Source: JBMNQS01 sp050944255
GTDB lineage: Bacteria > Bacillota > Clostridia > Christensenellales > Maliibacteriaceae
Assembly (NCBI GenBank): GCA_050944255.1
Contig: JBMNQS010000039.1
Coordinates: forward strand, 1 to 20,098
DNA: 20,098 nucleotides
Direction: 5' to 3'
The notes under the pieces are model-generated. The model was not told the DNA's origin, made no database searches, and was given only the letters and a program-made list of their open reading frames with translations. Position numbers and translations under genes: made by a program. Shown here piece after piece: positions 1-6,772 of this stretch (position 1 is the first letter of the stretch; each line of letters begins with the position of its first letter).

Positions 1-718
1 TATGGCGGCTCTGCAGCTCCTGGGCGGAGAGTACCCGCTTCATCCTTCGCACTTCATCCTCGGGCAGAAACGGGTTATCCTCCCACTGGATGCGGATATG
101 GGCAATTTCCGGGTCCTGGCTGCGGTTTAGATAAATCACTTCATGCACCCAGGTCAGGCCTAAAAGCGGCGTCATGGTTCCCCAGATATTCCCGCGCCTG
201 TCCAGCACGCGCATCAGGCACTCGCGATAAATCTCATGGGGCGGCTCCTCGTCGAACCAGACGTAGTCCAGGCTCGACCCCTGGAACCGCTGCCTGCCCT
301 GATCGCAGGATTTAAATCCGATGCGCGACAATCCGCCGAAGACGCTATGCACGTCGATGAAGTCAATGACGCCGCCGTCAGGGTCGTCCCTTGCGCCCCG
401 GCGCATGCTGATGCGGGCGATCCAATCCTTTGGGAGGAAATCAAGGATCTTCTGCTGCGCCACGTCACGCTGCACCTCATGGGTCAATGAGACGACCCAG
501 CCGTTTGTAGGCCCGCCGAGTTTTCTGTAGGGATGAATACCCCTGGCGTGCCAGATGGCTTCAATGGCCCCGCACTGCGTCTTTCCGGTGCGGTTGCCTC
601 CGAATACCCATCTATTGCGCTGCGGCATTTTATGAAATGCGATCTGCTTGAGGTGTTTTATAGGGCCGGCGTTGTAGCTTTCCAGGCGCCGGAGCGCATC
701 GTCATGCGGCTCACCCAT
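1..718 (-). CDS. Phage terminase large subunit, N-terminal part (runs off window)
   Basis: This is the ATPase part of the motor that packages phage DNA into proheads. About 239 residues are visible from an ATG at 718; the nuclease domain lies beyond the window edge. A Walker A motif GGNRTGKT sits at residues 40-47, and a Walker B-like LDYVWFDEEPP follows further on, with the DEE acidic residues expected for ATP hydrolysis. A downstream GTMTPLLGLTW stretch resembles the motor-coupling segment of Terminase_6-type proteins. The start codon overlaps the end of the small-subunit gene by 8 bp, so translation is probably coupled. The frame is open throughout, with no sign of decay in the visible part. 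Family assignment is strong; the exact terminase type (headful or cohesive-end) cannot be decided here. Confidence 0.9.
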   Translation of the reverse strand, partial: MGEPHDDALRRLESYNAGPIKHLKQIAFHKMPQRNRWVFGGNRTGKTQCGAIEAIWHARGIHPYRKLGGPTNGWVVSLTHEVQRDVAQQKILDFLPKDWIARISMRRGARDDPDGGVIDFIDVHSVFGGLSRIGFKSCDQGRQRFQGSSLDYVWFDEEPPHEIYRECLMRVLDRRGNIWGTMTPLLGLTWVHEVIYLNRSQDPEIAHIRIQWEDNPFLPEDEVRRMKRVLSAQELQSRH

Positions 719-1178
719 GACTTTTTGTCTCCAGCTTCCTTTTGATGCGCCTGCGTTCTTTTTCGATGTCCTCGCCGGACCATTTGGGGACCATCTGCAC
801 CGAAGCGGACGGATCGTTTTCAAGAAACAGTCGTATGGCCGTCATGTCCGGCGGCTGCTCCTTTTCCACCACACGGACCGTCACCATCTGCTGCACTTTT
901 TCCCCCTGCGGCGTCACGTGCTCTCGAAGCTCCGAGACTTTCTCACTCACCTTCAGTCCCACCGCCCGTTTATGCAGCGCCGCCTGTATCTGCCAGGAGC
1001 CCGCCGGCACCTGATACAGGGCGTCGGACAGCTCCTGGTACTGCTCCGCATACTGTTTCAGCGTCCGCTCCGAAATGCCCAGCTGTTTGGCCACATCTTT
1101 CACCGTGGCGCCGGCCCTCACCATCAGGCGGATGTCCTTGATATGCGGTTTGACCCGCCTGTCATAAACCCGGCTCAT
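711..1178 (-). CDS. Phage terminase small subunit
   Basis: Probable DNA-recognition subunit of the packaging terminase, 155 residues from the chosen ATG at 1178. That start has AAGGAG about 11 nt upstream and forms an ATGA overlap with the preceding small gene. A longer in-frame start at 1232 exists but lacks this support. The N-terminal part holds a helix-turn-helix (ATVKDVAKQLGISERTLKQY), as in small terminase subunits that bind the pac/cos region. The middle region is charged, and the C-terminus is rich in Lys/Arg/Glu (KERRRIKRKLE), a plausible segment for contact with the large subunit. It lies immediately upstream of the large subunit, the standard order. The call rests on HTH plus position; small subunits diverge quickly, so sequence alone would be weaker. 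Confidence 0.8.
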   Translation of the reverse strand: MSRVYDRRVKPHIKDIRLMVRAGATVKDVAKQLGISERTLKQYAEQYQELSDALYQVPAGSWQIQAALHKRAVGLKVSEKVSELREHVTPQGEKVQQMVTVRVVEKEQPPDMTAIRLFLENDPSASVQMVPKWSGEDIEKERRRIKRKLETKSHG

Positions 1179-1378
1179 TTTCTTCGCGCTCCTTTGCGCC
1201 TTTTGAGCCGGCCCGCTACGCGGTATCCGCATCTATGGCTCCTGCACCGCGGTCCCACGGAGCAAAACCACGTGCATCCATGGCACTTCTCATCCTCAAC
1301 GAACACCACCTGCGGCAGACTGCTGCCGCGCCCTTCAGGCTTTTTCTCCATCCCCATCCCATTTTCAAGAAATACCAC
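1175..1378 (-). CDS. Small Cys-rich phage protein, function unknown
   Basis: A 67-residue ORF. I chose a GTG start at 1378 because AAAGGTGGTGAG lies just upstream at good spacing; the frame is open to 1480 but that start has no ribosome site. Its stop overlaps the terminase small subunit start as ATGA, which argues for real, coupled translation. The protein has a central CHGCTWFC...C...C cluster (five Cys), suggesting a small metal-binding fold, and a very basic tail (RLKRRKGARRK) that could bind nucleic acid. I do not recognise the family. Position just before terS is where phages often keep small HNH or DNA-binding proteins, but no HNH motif is visible. It could also be a chance ORF carrying the terS ribosome site. 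Confidence 0.5.
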   Translation of the reverse strand: MVFLENGMGMEKKPEGRGSSLPQVVFVEDEKCHGCTWFCSVGPRCRSHRCGYRVAGRLKRRKGARRK

Positions 1379-1476
1379 TATCTCACCACCTTTTGATCTT
1401 TGCCGACAGTACCACCATAACGGCCGATTACGGTTTATGCCTGACACGTTTATGACAGGCGGCTGCCGCCGCCCTG

Positions 1477-1920
1477 TCAAATCTCCTGCAGTACTTCCCG
1501 GTCCAGGTATTTTGCAAACAGCGATACGGCGGCCGCCAGATGCCTGAAAAATTGTCTCTGGCTGTACCCCATTTCCTCACAAAGAACCAGACTGGAGTGC
1601 TGATCGATATAGTAGCTGCGCAGTATGCTTTCCGCCTGGGGCTCGAATCCGATGTCCTCCAGGGCGTCCTCCACGCACTGTATTAAGAACAATAGCCTGT
1701 CCCTCTCCGAGATCAGGCGCATGACCCGCCTGACGGCTGTTTCGGCGGAATCCTGAAACGATTGACTCTTTGTCTGCACAGGACTTGCTTTGAGCTGCGA
1801 AGGCGCTCCGTCCATACTTTCGCGCTGGATTTTTCTGTGCACAATGGCCAGTCTTGCCTTCCATTTGCTGTAGCCCCTAAGCACGCTGCGTGCCTGCGAG
1901 ATGCTCACTTCAATATCCAT
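1477..1920 (-). CDS. ArpU/RinA/Xpf-like phage late transcription regulator
   Basis: 147 residues from an ATG at 1920, preceded by GGGGGAAG about 9 nt upstream. The N-terminal half is helical and charged. Residues about 93-133 (FEPQAESILRSYY ... LCEEMGYSQRQFFRH) look like a sigma-70 region-4-type helix-turn-helix, the pattern of ArpU/RinA/Xpf regulators that switch on phage packaging genes. It is the first gene of the minus-strand late operon ahead of the terminase genes, the place such activators occupy in many Bacillota prophages. A near-consensus promoter with three operator-like palindromes precedes it. A hairpin (1454-1478) overlaps its stop codon. The exact family is inferred from fold pattern and context, not from a diagnostic motif. 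Confidence 0.65.
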   Translation of the reverse strand: MDIEVSISQARSVLRGYSKWKARLAIVHRKIQRESMDGAPSQLKASPVQTKSQSFQDSAETAVRRVMRLISERDRLLFLIQCVEDALEDIGFEPQAESILRSYYIDQHSSLVLCEEMGYSQRQFFRHLAAAVSLFAKYLDREVLQEI

Positions 1921-1947
1921 ACATGACACTTCCCCCATAAAGCATCG

Positions 1948-2033
1948 TGACGATTTGCCACCTTTTAATTTCATTATATGACATATCGTCACTTTGTCAA
2001 GATGCATTCGGAAATTTACATGCCAATATGTCA
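1948..2033. promoter_or_regulatory. Three phased operator-like palindromes (TGRC-N5-GYCA)
   Basis: Three 13-bp sites are visible on the plus strand: TGACGATTTGCCA (1948-1960), TGACATATCGTCA (1979-1991) and TGCCAATATGTCA (2021-2033). Each fits TGRC-N5-GYCA or its complement. Start-to-start distances are 31 and 42 bp, close to three and four helical turns, so all would face the same side of the DNA. The middle site lies between -35 and -10 of the late promoter, one lies upstream and one just downstream of the likely transcript start. The likely ligand is the divergently encoded XRE protein; that is inference from position. Confidence 0.7.
1973..2000 (-). promoter_or_regulatory. Near-consensus promoter of the phage late operon
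   Basis: On the minus strand a perfect -35 TTGACA (1995-2000) and perfect -10 TATAAT (1973-1978) are separated by 16 bp. This is the best sigma-A-type promoter in the window and points into the ArpU-like gene, giving a leader of about 45 nt. The 16-bp spacer holds an operator-like palindrome directly abutting the -10, so strong repression is expected. Confidence 0.85.
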
Positions 2034-2081
2034 CTAAAAATAAAAAAGGGCATGAAAAACTTTTTCATTCTCGCCATTTTG

Positions 2082-2110
2082 TGTACAAATGGCCGCAATG
2101 GCTGTATACT
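2082..2110 (+). promoter_or_regulatory. Promoter of the XRE repressor gene
   Basis: TGTACA (2082-2087), a 17-bp spacer and TATACT (2105-2110) lie about 40 bp before the XRE start. The match is moderate (4/6 and 5/6). No copy of the TGRC-N5-GYCA site overlaps this promoter; the nearest ends at 2033. Confidence 0.55.
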
Positions 2111-2147
2111 GTTGTTATTATGAGTTTATAAATCGGGAGGAACGCAA

Positions 2148-2507
2148 ATGGCTCGCAATGGCGAAAATATATTTGGTTCACGCCTTCGCTCACTGCGGCA
2201 AAACATGGGCTCAACGCAACAGGAAGTGGCTGACGCCCTAGGGATGGACCGCTCTACCCTCAATAAATATGAAACCGGGGACCGCGTTCCCAATATGGTT
2301 ACGGTAAAGCGCCTTGCTCTTTTTTACGGTGTCTCGGTGGACGAGCTGACCAGCGTGCCCGAAGAGATGATACCCGTGGCTTTAGATAACCTTCTTGCGG
2401 GCGATACGCCGCTTACCCTCTACGGCAGGCCGCTGGACGACAACGCGCGAAGAGCGATTACGGCGGCTATAAAAATCGTATACGAGACGCAAATAGAAAA
2501 AGAATAA
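2148..2507 (+). CDS. XRE-family helix-turn-helix repressor
   Basis: 119 residues; the ATG has GGGAGG 7 nt upstream. Residues about 10-68 form a classic lambda-repressor/XRE HTH (RLRSLRQNMGSTQQEVADALGM, then DRSTLNKYETGDRVP, then LALFYGVSVDEL). The short C-terminal part (LDDNARRAITAAIKIVYE) is a helical segment likely used for dimerisation. There is no LexA/CI-type peptidase domain, so induction would need a separate antirepressor or protease rather than RecA-driven self-cleavage. It is divergent to the phage late operon and separated from it by the three operator-like sites, so it is the probable repressor of that operon. A strong terminator follows. Its arrangement is like xre of PBSX, although identity to that protein is not claimed. 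Confidence 0.85.
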   Translation: MARNGENIFGSRLRSLRQNMGSTQQEVADALGMDRSTLNKYETGDRVPNMVTVKRLALFYGVSVDELTSVPEEMIPVALDNLLAGDTPLTLYGRPLDDNARRAITAAIKIVYETQIEKE

Positions 2508-2510
2508 ATC

Positions 2511-2542
2511 GCGGCAAAGATCCGGATCTTTGCCGCAATTTT
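2511..2542 (+). terminator. Intrinsic terminator of the XRE gene
   Basis: A perfect 26-nt inverted repeat (arms GCGGCAAAGATCC and GGATCTTTGCCGC) is followed by AATTTT. It begins 3 nt after the XRE stop codon. Confidence 0.85.
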
Positions 2543-2566
2543 ATGAAAGTTTTGCGAACAGCAAAT

Positions 2567-2597
2567 AAAAAAGACGGCGGGGAAATTCCTCGCCGTC
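2567..2597 (-). terminator. Intrinsic terminator of the CARDB-like surface gene
   Basis: Reading the minus strand, a stem GACGGCGAGG / CCCCGCCGTC (2573-2597) is followed by TTTTTT (2567-2572). It lies 13 nt past the stop of the 694-residue gene and faces the XRE terminator, insulating the phage element from its neighbour. Confidence 0.85.
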
Positions 2598-2609
2598 TCT
2601 CTTGTATTT

Positions 2610-4694
2610 TTACCAGTTATTTCCGCCTCTGGGAGGCCATTCATCATCCGTATTGGGCCTGCGCGTCCTGGGTGTTTGCTGCTGCGGATACGCGCCCTGC
2701 TGTCTGGGCGCGCTGCGCCTGCGCGGATCAAGTGCCTGCTCCTGGGGGTATCCGCCTGCCTTATAGCCATCGGCGTCCGCATCGTAGACTTCTCCGCCAT
2801 ATACCGGCGGCTCCACATCCTGACCGTACAAGACATCCTGCGGCTGATCGTCCTGATACATGACGCTGCGGCGCTGACGCTGCGGTGCGGTATGCCTGGC
2901 GCCGGAGAAATCCTGGTCCAGAACATCCACATCGTACGTATCCTGATAGCCCTGCTGGCCCTGCTGATTATAGTCGTCCTGATAGCCCGATCCGAAGGCA
3001 TCCTGACCGTATCCGTATCTGGTGCTTTGGAACGTATTGTCCGTGTAGCCGTCGCCGAGCATATAGCCCTGATCATCATTGTATGCATCATCATCGTCGT
3101 AGCTCTGCCTGGCGGGCCTTCTCCCGTCAACGCCGCCACGCGGAGGAAGCACATTGCCTCTGGTGCTGGGCTTCTGCTTCTTTTTGGCTTTCTTTTCCTG
3201 GGAGATCAGCACGACAAACACCACGGCCGCCGCCACAAGAAGGACACCCACCACAATCAAAAGTGTCCACAGCCATCCAAGGCTGCTGTCTTCCCCTCCC
3301 GGCGTACCGCTGGTACCGTTGTCCTGGGCGTTGATTTCAATATTCAGCACGCAGCTTCCCGCCACGATATCCTCGTCGCCGTCCTTGACGAGCAGCTCGA
3401 AGCGGAGCACCGTGGATTCCTCTATTTCGATGGAATTGCCCGAGAAGATGGTTTCACCCGGCTTTAGCGTGGCCAGCGAAATGATCGTTCCTCTGGTTTT
3501 TTCCTCAACGCGCATGCCGCCCTTCAGCGGCTCCGAACGGGGATTGTTGAAGATAAATGTCAGTTTCACTTCACCGGGCTTTGTCAATTCCGCCGGCTCT
3601 GCCTCCACCGCCATATCCACCCGGACGTCATCGGTGGTCAGCTTCATTTTAAACGCGATGGGAAACTCGGCTTTTCCCGCTTCCCGGCCATTGCTGTCCT
3701 TGGCCACGGCATACAGCACATAATTTGCATCGGTGATTTCCACCTCGTGCTTAAAGGAGGCGTCGTCGCCGGCATCCAGCGGCCAGTCTTTCAGTATCGT
3801 ATTGCCCAGGCTGTCGGTGACCGTGACGCTGGCAAAGTCCACCGTTCCACTGTTGATTACGGTGCCGTCAAGGATGACCAGCTCGCCGCTTTCAATTTCC
3901 GTCTTATCGGGAATGGCGCTGACGGTCAGTCCCGCAACGGCTTTATCGATTCTGATTTCATTGCCCGTGGCATTGACGGACGCGCCGGTGGTATTGCCGA
4001 TGATGACCTTTCCCGTCACCGAAGGCTTGATTATAATGGAATCGGACATGGTATGGGTGGCCACGGGCAGGTCGTGGGATTTGCCCGGCTCAAGGGAAAA
4101 CTTTGTCTGGCTGGTGCCCAGCATGGTGCCCAGCACACTGTCGGTCACCTCGATATCGCCGATGGTCACATTGCCGGTATTGGTCACTTTACAGCTGAAA
4201 GTCACCTTGCCGCCTTCAGGAACGGGCTTGTCGTTATTGTTGGCCGTGATTTCTATGGTCAGGCCGGGATCCGGCTTCTGCGCCGTGACGCTGAAGCCCT
4301 GTGTTTTCTGTATTTCCTGCTCGCCCTCTCCCGTCGTCCATACGATCAAAAACGCGCGAGGTTTCCCCAGCTCCGCCTCTTTAAACTGATAGTTGAAATT
4401 CTGTATCTTGGAGTCACCGTTGGCCATGTCTCCAAAGGTTGCCTTTTGCGGGCCGTTTGCGTCCCCATCGGTAATTTTGATGCCTCTGGCGTCTTCGGTG
4501 GCGGTAAGCTCCACATAGATTCTCACGTTCTGGCCGGCGGTAGCCATTTCAGGGTCCACCCAGGCACTGACCGCGAAATCGCCCGCATAAGCCGTTTCGG
4601 GACCTATCACAAGCCCCGACAATGCAACCAAAACAAATGCCAGGGTCATAAGCAGGGCCGAAAAGCGTCTGTTCCTTATTATCTTTTTCATCAT
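2610..4694 (-). CDS. Membrane-anchored CARDB/COG1361-like surface protein with Tyr/Gln/Asp-rich cytosolic tail
   Basis: 694 residues. A signal peptide occupies about residues 1-38 (basic start, hydrophobic core, AYA end). The extracellular part carries several beta-sandwich repeats of CARDB/DUF11 type, recognisable by VTFSCKVTNTGNVTI and LDGTVINSGTVDFASVTVTD. One transmembrane helix lies at about 472-497, followed by a basic stop-transfer (KKAKKKQK). The last 190 or so residues are a disordered cytosolic tail with 17 Tyr and many Gln, Asp, Gly, Pro and Arg. Start: two adjacent ATGs (4694, 4691) follow GGGGGG; the second has the more usual spacing. A promoter is at 4796-4824. Such proteins usually face the wall or bind polymers; the role is unknown. 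The next minus-strand gene upstream (4888-5766) is also a membrane surface protein. Confidence 0.8.
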   Translation of the reverse strand: MMKKIIRNRRFSALLMTLAFVLVALSGLVIGPETAYAGDFAVSAWVDPEMATAGQNVRIYVELTATEDARGIKITDGDANGPQKATFGDMANGDSKIQNFNYQFKEAELGKPRAFLIVWTTGEGEQEIQKTQGFSVTAQKPDPGLTIEITANNNDKPVPEGGKVTFSCKVTNTGNVTIGDIEVTDSVLGTMLGTSQTKFSLEPGKSHDLPVATHTMSDSIIIKPSVTGKVIIGNTTGASVNATGNEIRIDKAVAGLTVSAIPDKTEIESGELVILDGTVINSGTVDFASVTVTDSLGNTILKDWPLDAGDDASFKHEVEITDANYVLYAVAKDSNGREAGKAEFPIAFKMKLTTDDVRVDMAVEAEPAELTKPGEVKLTFIFNNPRSEPLKGGMRVEEKTRGTIISLATLKPGETIFSGNSIEIEESTVLRFELLVKDGDEDIVAGSCVLNIEINAQDNGTSGTPGGEDSSLGWLWTLLIVVGVLLVAAAVVFVVLISQEKKAKKKQKPSTRGNVLPPRGGVDGRRPARQSYDDDDAYNDDQGYMLGDGYTDNTFQSTRYGYGQDAFGSGYQDDYNQQGQQGYQDTYDVDVLDQDFSGARHTAPQRQRRSVMYQDDQPQDVLYGQDVEPPVYGGEVYDADADGYKAGGYPQEQALDPRRRSAPRQQGAYPQQQTPRTRRPNTDDEWPPRGGNNW

Positions 4695-4795
4695 TTTCCC
4701 CCCTACACGGGTAGTGAGTTATACTGCATAAGCTCAATACGTTTAGGCGGCCGCGCCGGATATCTTTCAAGCTGCGACCACAATATCTCATGATA

Positions 4796-4824
4796 ATAGT
4801 AGTAGAAACGCGGCCATCTGTCAA
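4796..4824 (-). promoter_or_regulatory. Promoter of the CARDB-like surface gene
   Basis: A perfect -35 TTGACA (4819-4824), a 17-bp spacer and -10 TACTAT (4796-4801). The leader would be about 95 nt. The -10 is only a 4/6 match. Confidence 0.55.
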
Positions 4825-4887
4825 ATGAATTTCATATTGCAAATTACGCCATCGCGGATCATCCGTGCGCAGTACGCGCCGATGCCA

Positions 4888-5766
4888 TTATTGACCCCCA
4901 CTGGGAACGGTTTCACTGGGCGACGGGCTGGGGGATGGGCCGGGCGAATCGCTGGGAGACGGACTGGGCGATGGGCTGGCCGACGGACTGGGCGAGGGGC
5001 TGGCCGACGGACTGGGCGAGGAGCTGACCGACGGACTGGGTGAGGGACTGGGTTCGGGTGAATCGCTGGGCGTGGGCGTCGGGGTAGGCGTGGGCGCCGG
5101 CGTGGGCGTGGGCGCCGGCGTGGGCGTGGAGGCGGGCGTAGGCCTGGGTGTGCTCACCGGAGTGGGCGCTGCGATATGCTCTTCTTTGGGTTCCTGGTCC
5201 ACGGTAAACGCGGCGGTCTTTTCACTGACGGTTTCCCCTTTATATACAGTGCGTACCACCACCTGGTAATCGCCTAACGGGACCCACTTCCCGCCAGAAT
5301 CCTTGCCGTCAAAATATTCCCGCAGTTCGCCCGCATCGACTCTTGACTGCTCCAATATGGTGTAGACCACTTCTTCCGAGTCATCCAGCACCTCAATGGT
5401 CACAAAGCCCGCTTCACTGACCGCATAGTCAATTTTCAATCTTCCCGAACCGAATACGGGGTTTTGGTCCGATAATTTCAGCGCCGTTACTTTGGCGTTC
5501 TGTCCGGTGGTATCGGTATCGGGCGTCGGCAGCGCAACGGCTTTCTGCGGCAACTGCCCCGGGCCAAAGAAATGCCCCAGCAGGAAAGCTATGCCAAAGA
5601 CAACAAGCACGGCGACGGACGATATGGCCATGGCGCGGCTTCGCATTGTCTTTTCCAGCTGGCCGTTGTACTGTTTACCCTTGGAAGGCGCGTGCCGCCC
5701 ATAAGACCGGCCGGCGGCCATATAGTTTCGGTTCGCAGGTCCTTCGCCCACATTGCGAGCATTCAT
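4888..5766 (-). CDS. Membrane protein with FlgD-Ig-like domain and Pro-Ser/Thr stalk
   Basis: 292 residues. The N-terminal 44 residues are polar, basic and probably cytosolic. One transmembrane helix lies at about 45-67 (AMAISSVAVLVVFGIAFLLG). An extracellular beta domain spans about 95-190, resembling the FlgD Ig-like fold: VTIEVLDDSEEVV, then YFDGKDSGGKWVPLGDYQV. The C-terminal 95 or so residues are an unstructured tail of PTPTP then SPSPS repeats, encoded by minisatellite DNA. There is no sortase motif, so the tail may span or bind the wall. The ATG at 5766 has GGAGG 12 nt upstream, a rather long spacing. An extended -10 promoter lies at 5856-5864, and a leader hairpin at 5818-5837. Not a flagellar hook-cap protein: no flagellar genes are nearby. 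Function unknown. Confidence 0.75.
   Translation of the reverse strand: MNARNVGEGPANRNYMAAGRSYGRHAPSKGKQYNGQLEKTMRSRAMAISSVAVLVVFGIAFLLGHFFGPGQLPQKAVALPTPDTDTTGQNAKVTALKLSDQNPVFGSGRLKIDYAVSEAGFVTIEVLDDSEEVVYTILEQSRVDAGELREYFDGKDSGGKWVPLGDYQVVVRTVYKGETVSEKTAAFTVDQEPKEEHIAAPTPVSTPRPTPASTPTPAPTPTPAPTPTPTPTPSDSPEPSPSPSPSVSSSPSPSASPSPSPSASPSPSPSPSDSPGPSPSPSPSETVPSGGQ
4973..5124. repeat. Coding minisatellite of the Pro-Ser/Thr stalk
   Basis: A 24-bp unit is repeated perfectly at 4973-4996 and 4997-5020, with a diverged third copy at 5021-5044; each encodes eight residues of Ser/Pro/Ala. A second, 18-bp unit is repeated perfectly at 5089-5106 and 5107-5124 and encodes Pro-Thr/Ala. Both units are multiples of three, so copy-number change would alter stalk length without a frameshift. 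Confidence 0.85.
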
Positions 5767-5817
5767 CGTATGACTGGTCCTCCAACTATCAAGGCTTTTT
5801 CTCTTACAGACAAACCG

Positions 5818-5837
5818 CCGCTCAAATCATTGAGCGG
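5818..5837 (-). other. Leader hairpin of the FlgD-Ig-like gene
   Basis: Arms CCGCTCAA and TTGAGCGG enclose a 4-nt loop. It lies in the 5' leader between the likely transcript start (about 5848) and the ribosome site (about 5780). There is no U-run, so it is not a terminator; it may stabilise the message or bind a regulator. Confidence 0.5.
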
Positions 5838-5855
5838 ATAGGATTTGTAAATTTG

Positions 5856-5864
5856 ATTATACCA
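5856..5864 (-). promoter_or_regulatory. Extended -10 promoter of the FlgD-Ig-like gene
   Basis: The minus strand reads CATGGTATAATC: a perfect TATAAT (5856-5861) preceded by TGG (5862-5864). No convincing -35 is visible. The same 12 bases occur at the CapA-like gene promoter. Confidence 0.65.
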
Positions 5865-5935
5865 TGTTTCCGTCCGATTCGCCATAAAACTTGATCGTTT
5901 GCTCAACAATCGGCTTTTAGCTATTGCCGCACGGA

Positions 5936-6553
5936 TTATTTTCCGGCGGCGCATTTAATGAGCGAAAACACTTCCCGTATACGCATGGCCCACAGGTGCT
6001 TGGGATAGGACTGGGCGGCGGCGCTGGCGATATCCGAAACGCCTTCCTGCCTGAGCGTCCATTTGGCTCTCATCAGATGAAACTCGCTGGTGACGACCAT
6101 GACGCTCTCGATATCGTGCCGGCGCATGATGCTCAGGCTGTTGCGCACATTTTCCCTGGTGGAGGACGATTCGTTTTCAATCAGGATACTTTCTTCGGGT
6201 ATGCCCTGGGCGATCAACTCCCTGGCCATCACATCGCCTTCGGCTTCCGGCTCGTTGGGCCCTTTGCCTCCCGATACGACGATGTACCCGGCGTAGCCCT
6301 CCTTGTAAAGCTGCGCGGCACGGTCGATCCGCTTTTGCAGAGAGAAGCTGGGCCTTCCTGAAGGCATGACTTTACAGCCGGGGACGAATATGGCATCCAC
6401 GGCCCTGATATCCTCTTTTGATTCGGCTGTTATAACAAACGATATCATCAGCAATGCACCGACCAATCCTATGCAGACGAGGGCGCAGAACAGCTTTCTC
6501 AAAGTGCGCCTGCCTTTTTTATGCGTAGATTTTCTTTTCTTTGATGTTTTCAT
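5936..6553 (-). CDS. DUF218 membrane protein (YdcF/SanA/ElyC-like)
   Basis: 205 residues from the ATG at 6553; a longer frame upstream lacks support, and the Lys-rich start MKTSKKRKSTHKKGRR fits a membrane anchor. One transmembrane helix covers about 21-42. The DUF218 domain follows with its typical blocks: AIFVPGC (54-60), VVSGGKGPNEPEAEG (92-106), STRENVRNS (131-139) and VVTSEFHLMRA (153-163). Family members act in envelope processes such as vancomycin sensitivity or wall-precursor recycling in E. coli, but the reaction is not settled. It shares the strand with the two surface genes downstream, though a separate promoter at 5856 makes those an independent unit. The ribosome site is weak. 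Confidence 0.85.
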   Translation of the reverse strand: MKTSKKRKSTHKKGRRTLRKLFCALVCIGLVGALLMISFVITAESKEDIRAVDAIFVPGCKVMPSGRPSFSLQKRIDRAAQLYKEGYAGYIVVSGGKGPNEPEAEGDVMARELIAQGIPEESILIENESSSTRENVRNSLSIMRRHDIESVMVVTSEFHLMRAKWTLRQEGVSDIASAAAQSYPKHLWAMRIREVFSLIKCAAGK

Positions 6554-6772
6554 AAATTCAGCACTCTTTTCATATCCCCTTTTTCGCCGGCATTTACAGC
6601 TTATCAGGCAAATGCGAATACTTTTTAAAGGAATCTTTAAGGAGTGCTTAGGCAAGGGATAATTTTATCAAACGGCGGCCCATATTAAAGGCATAACCCG
6701 CATTTTCGTCCCGCGAGGTTAAGTCTCTGCAAACTGCGGGGCCCCACTTTATTCTATGAAGGAGCGCTTCAC

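Noticed and set aside
717..1547. Long plus-strand open frame (276 codons) opposite the phage genes
   Set aside because: It is antisense to terS, the Cys-rich ORF and part of the regulator gene. It has no ribosome site, and its composition is a mirror of the real genes.
3747..4793. Plus-strand open frame of 348 codons opposite the CARDB-like gene
   Set aside because: The opposite strand encodes a clear signal peptide, beta-sandwich repeats and a transmembrane helix; the antisense frame has no family features or start signals.
4900..5150. Possible CRISPR-like or tandem noncoding repeat
   Set aside because: Units are 18 and 24 bp without unique spacers and encode Pro-Ser/Thr repeats in frame, so it is a coding minisatellite.
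4888..5766. Flagellar hook-cap protein FlgD
   Set aside because: Only the Ig-like subdomain pattern is shared. The protein has a transmembrane anchor and Pro-rich tail, and there are no flagellar genes nearby.
5818..5864. Riboswitch in the leader of the FlgD-Ig-like gene
   Set aside because: Only one short hairpin is present in a leader of about 80 nt; no known riboswitch core or terminator/antiterminator pair is visible.
5763..5954. Small minus-strand ORF (63 codons) upstream of the FlgD-Ig-like gene
   Set aside because: It spans the promoter, leader hairpin and ribosome site of that gene and has no start signal of its own.
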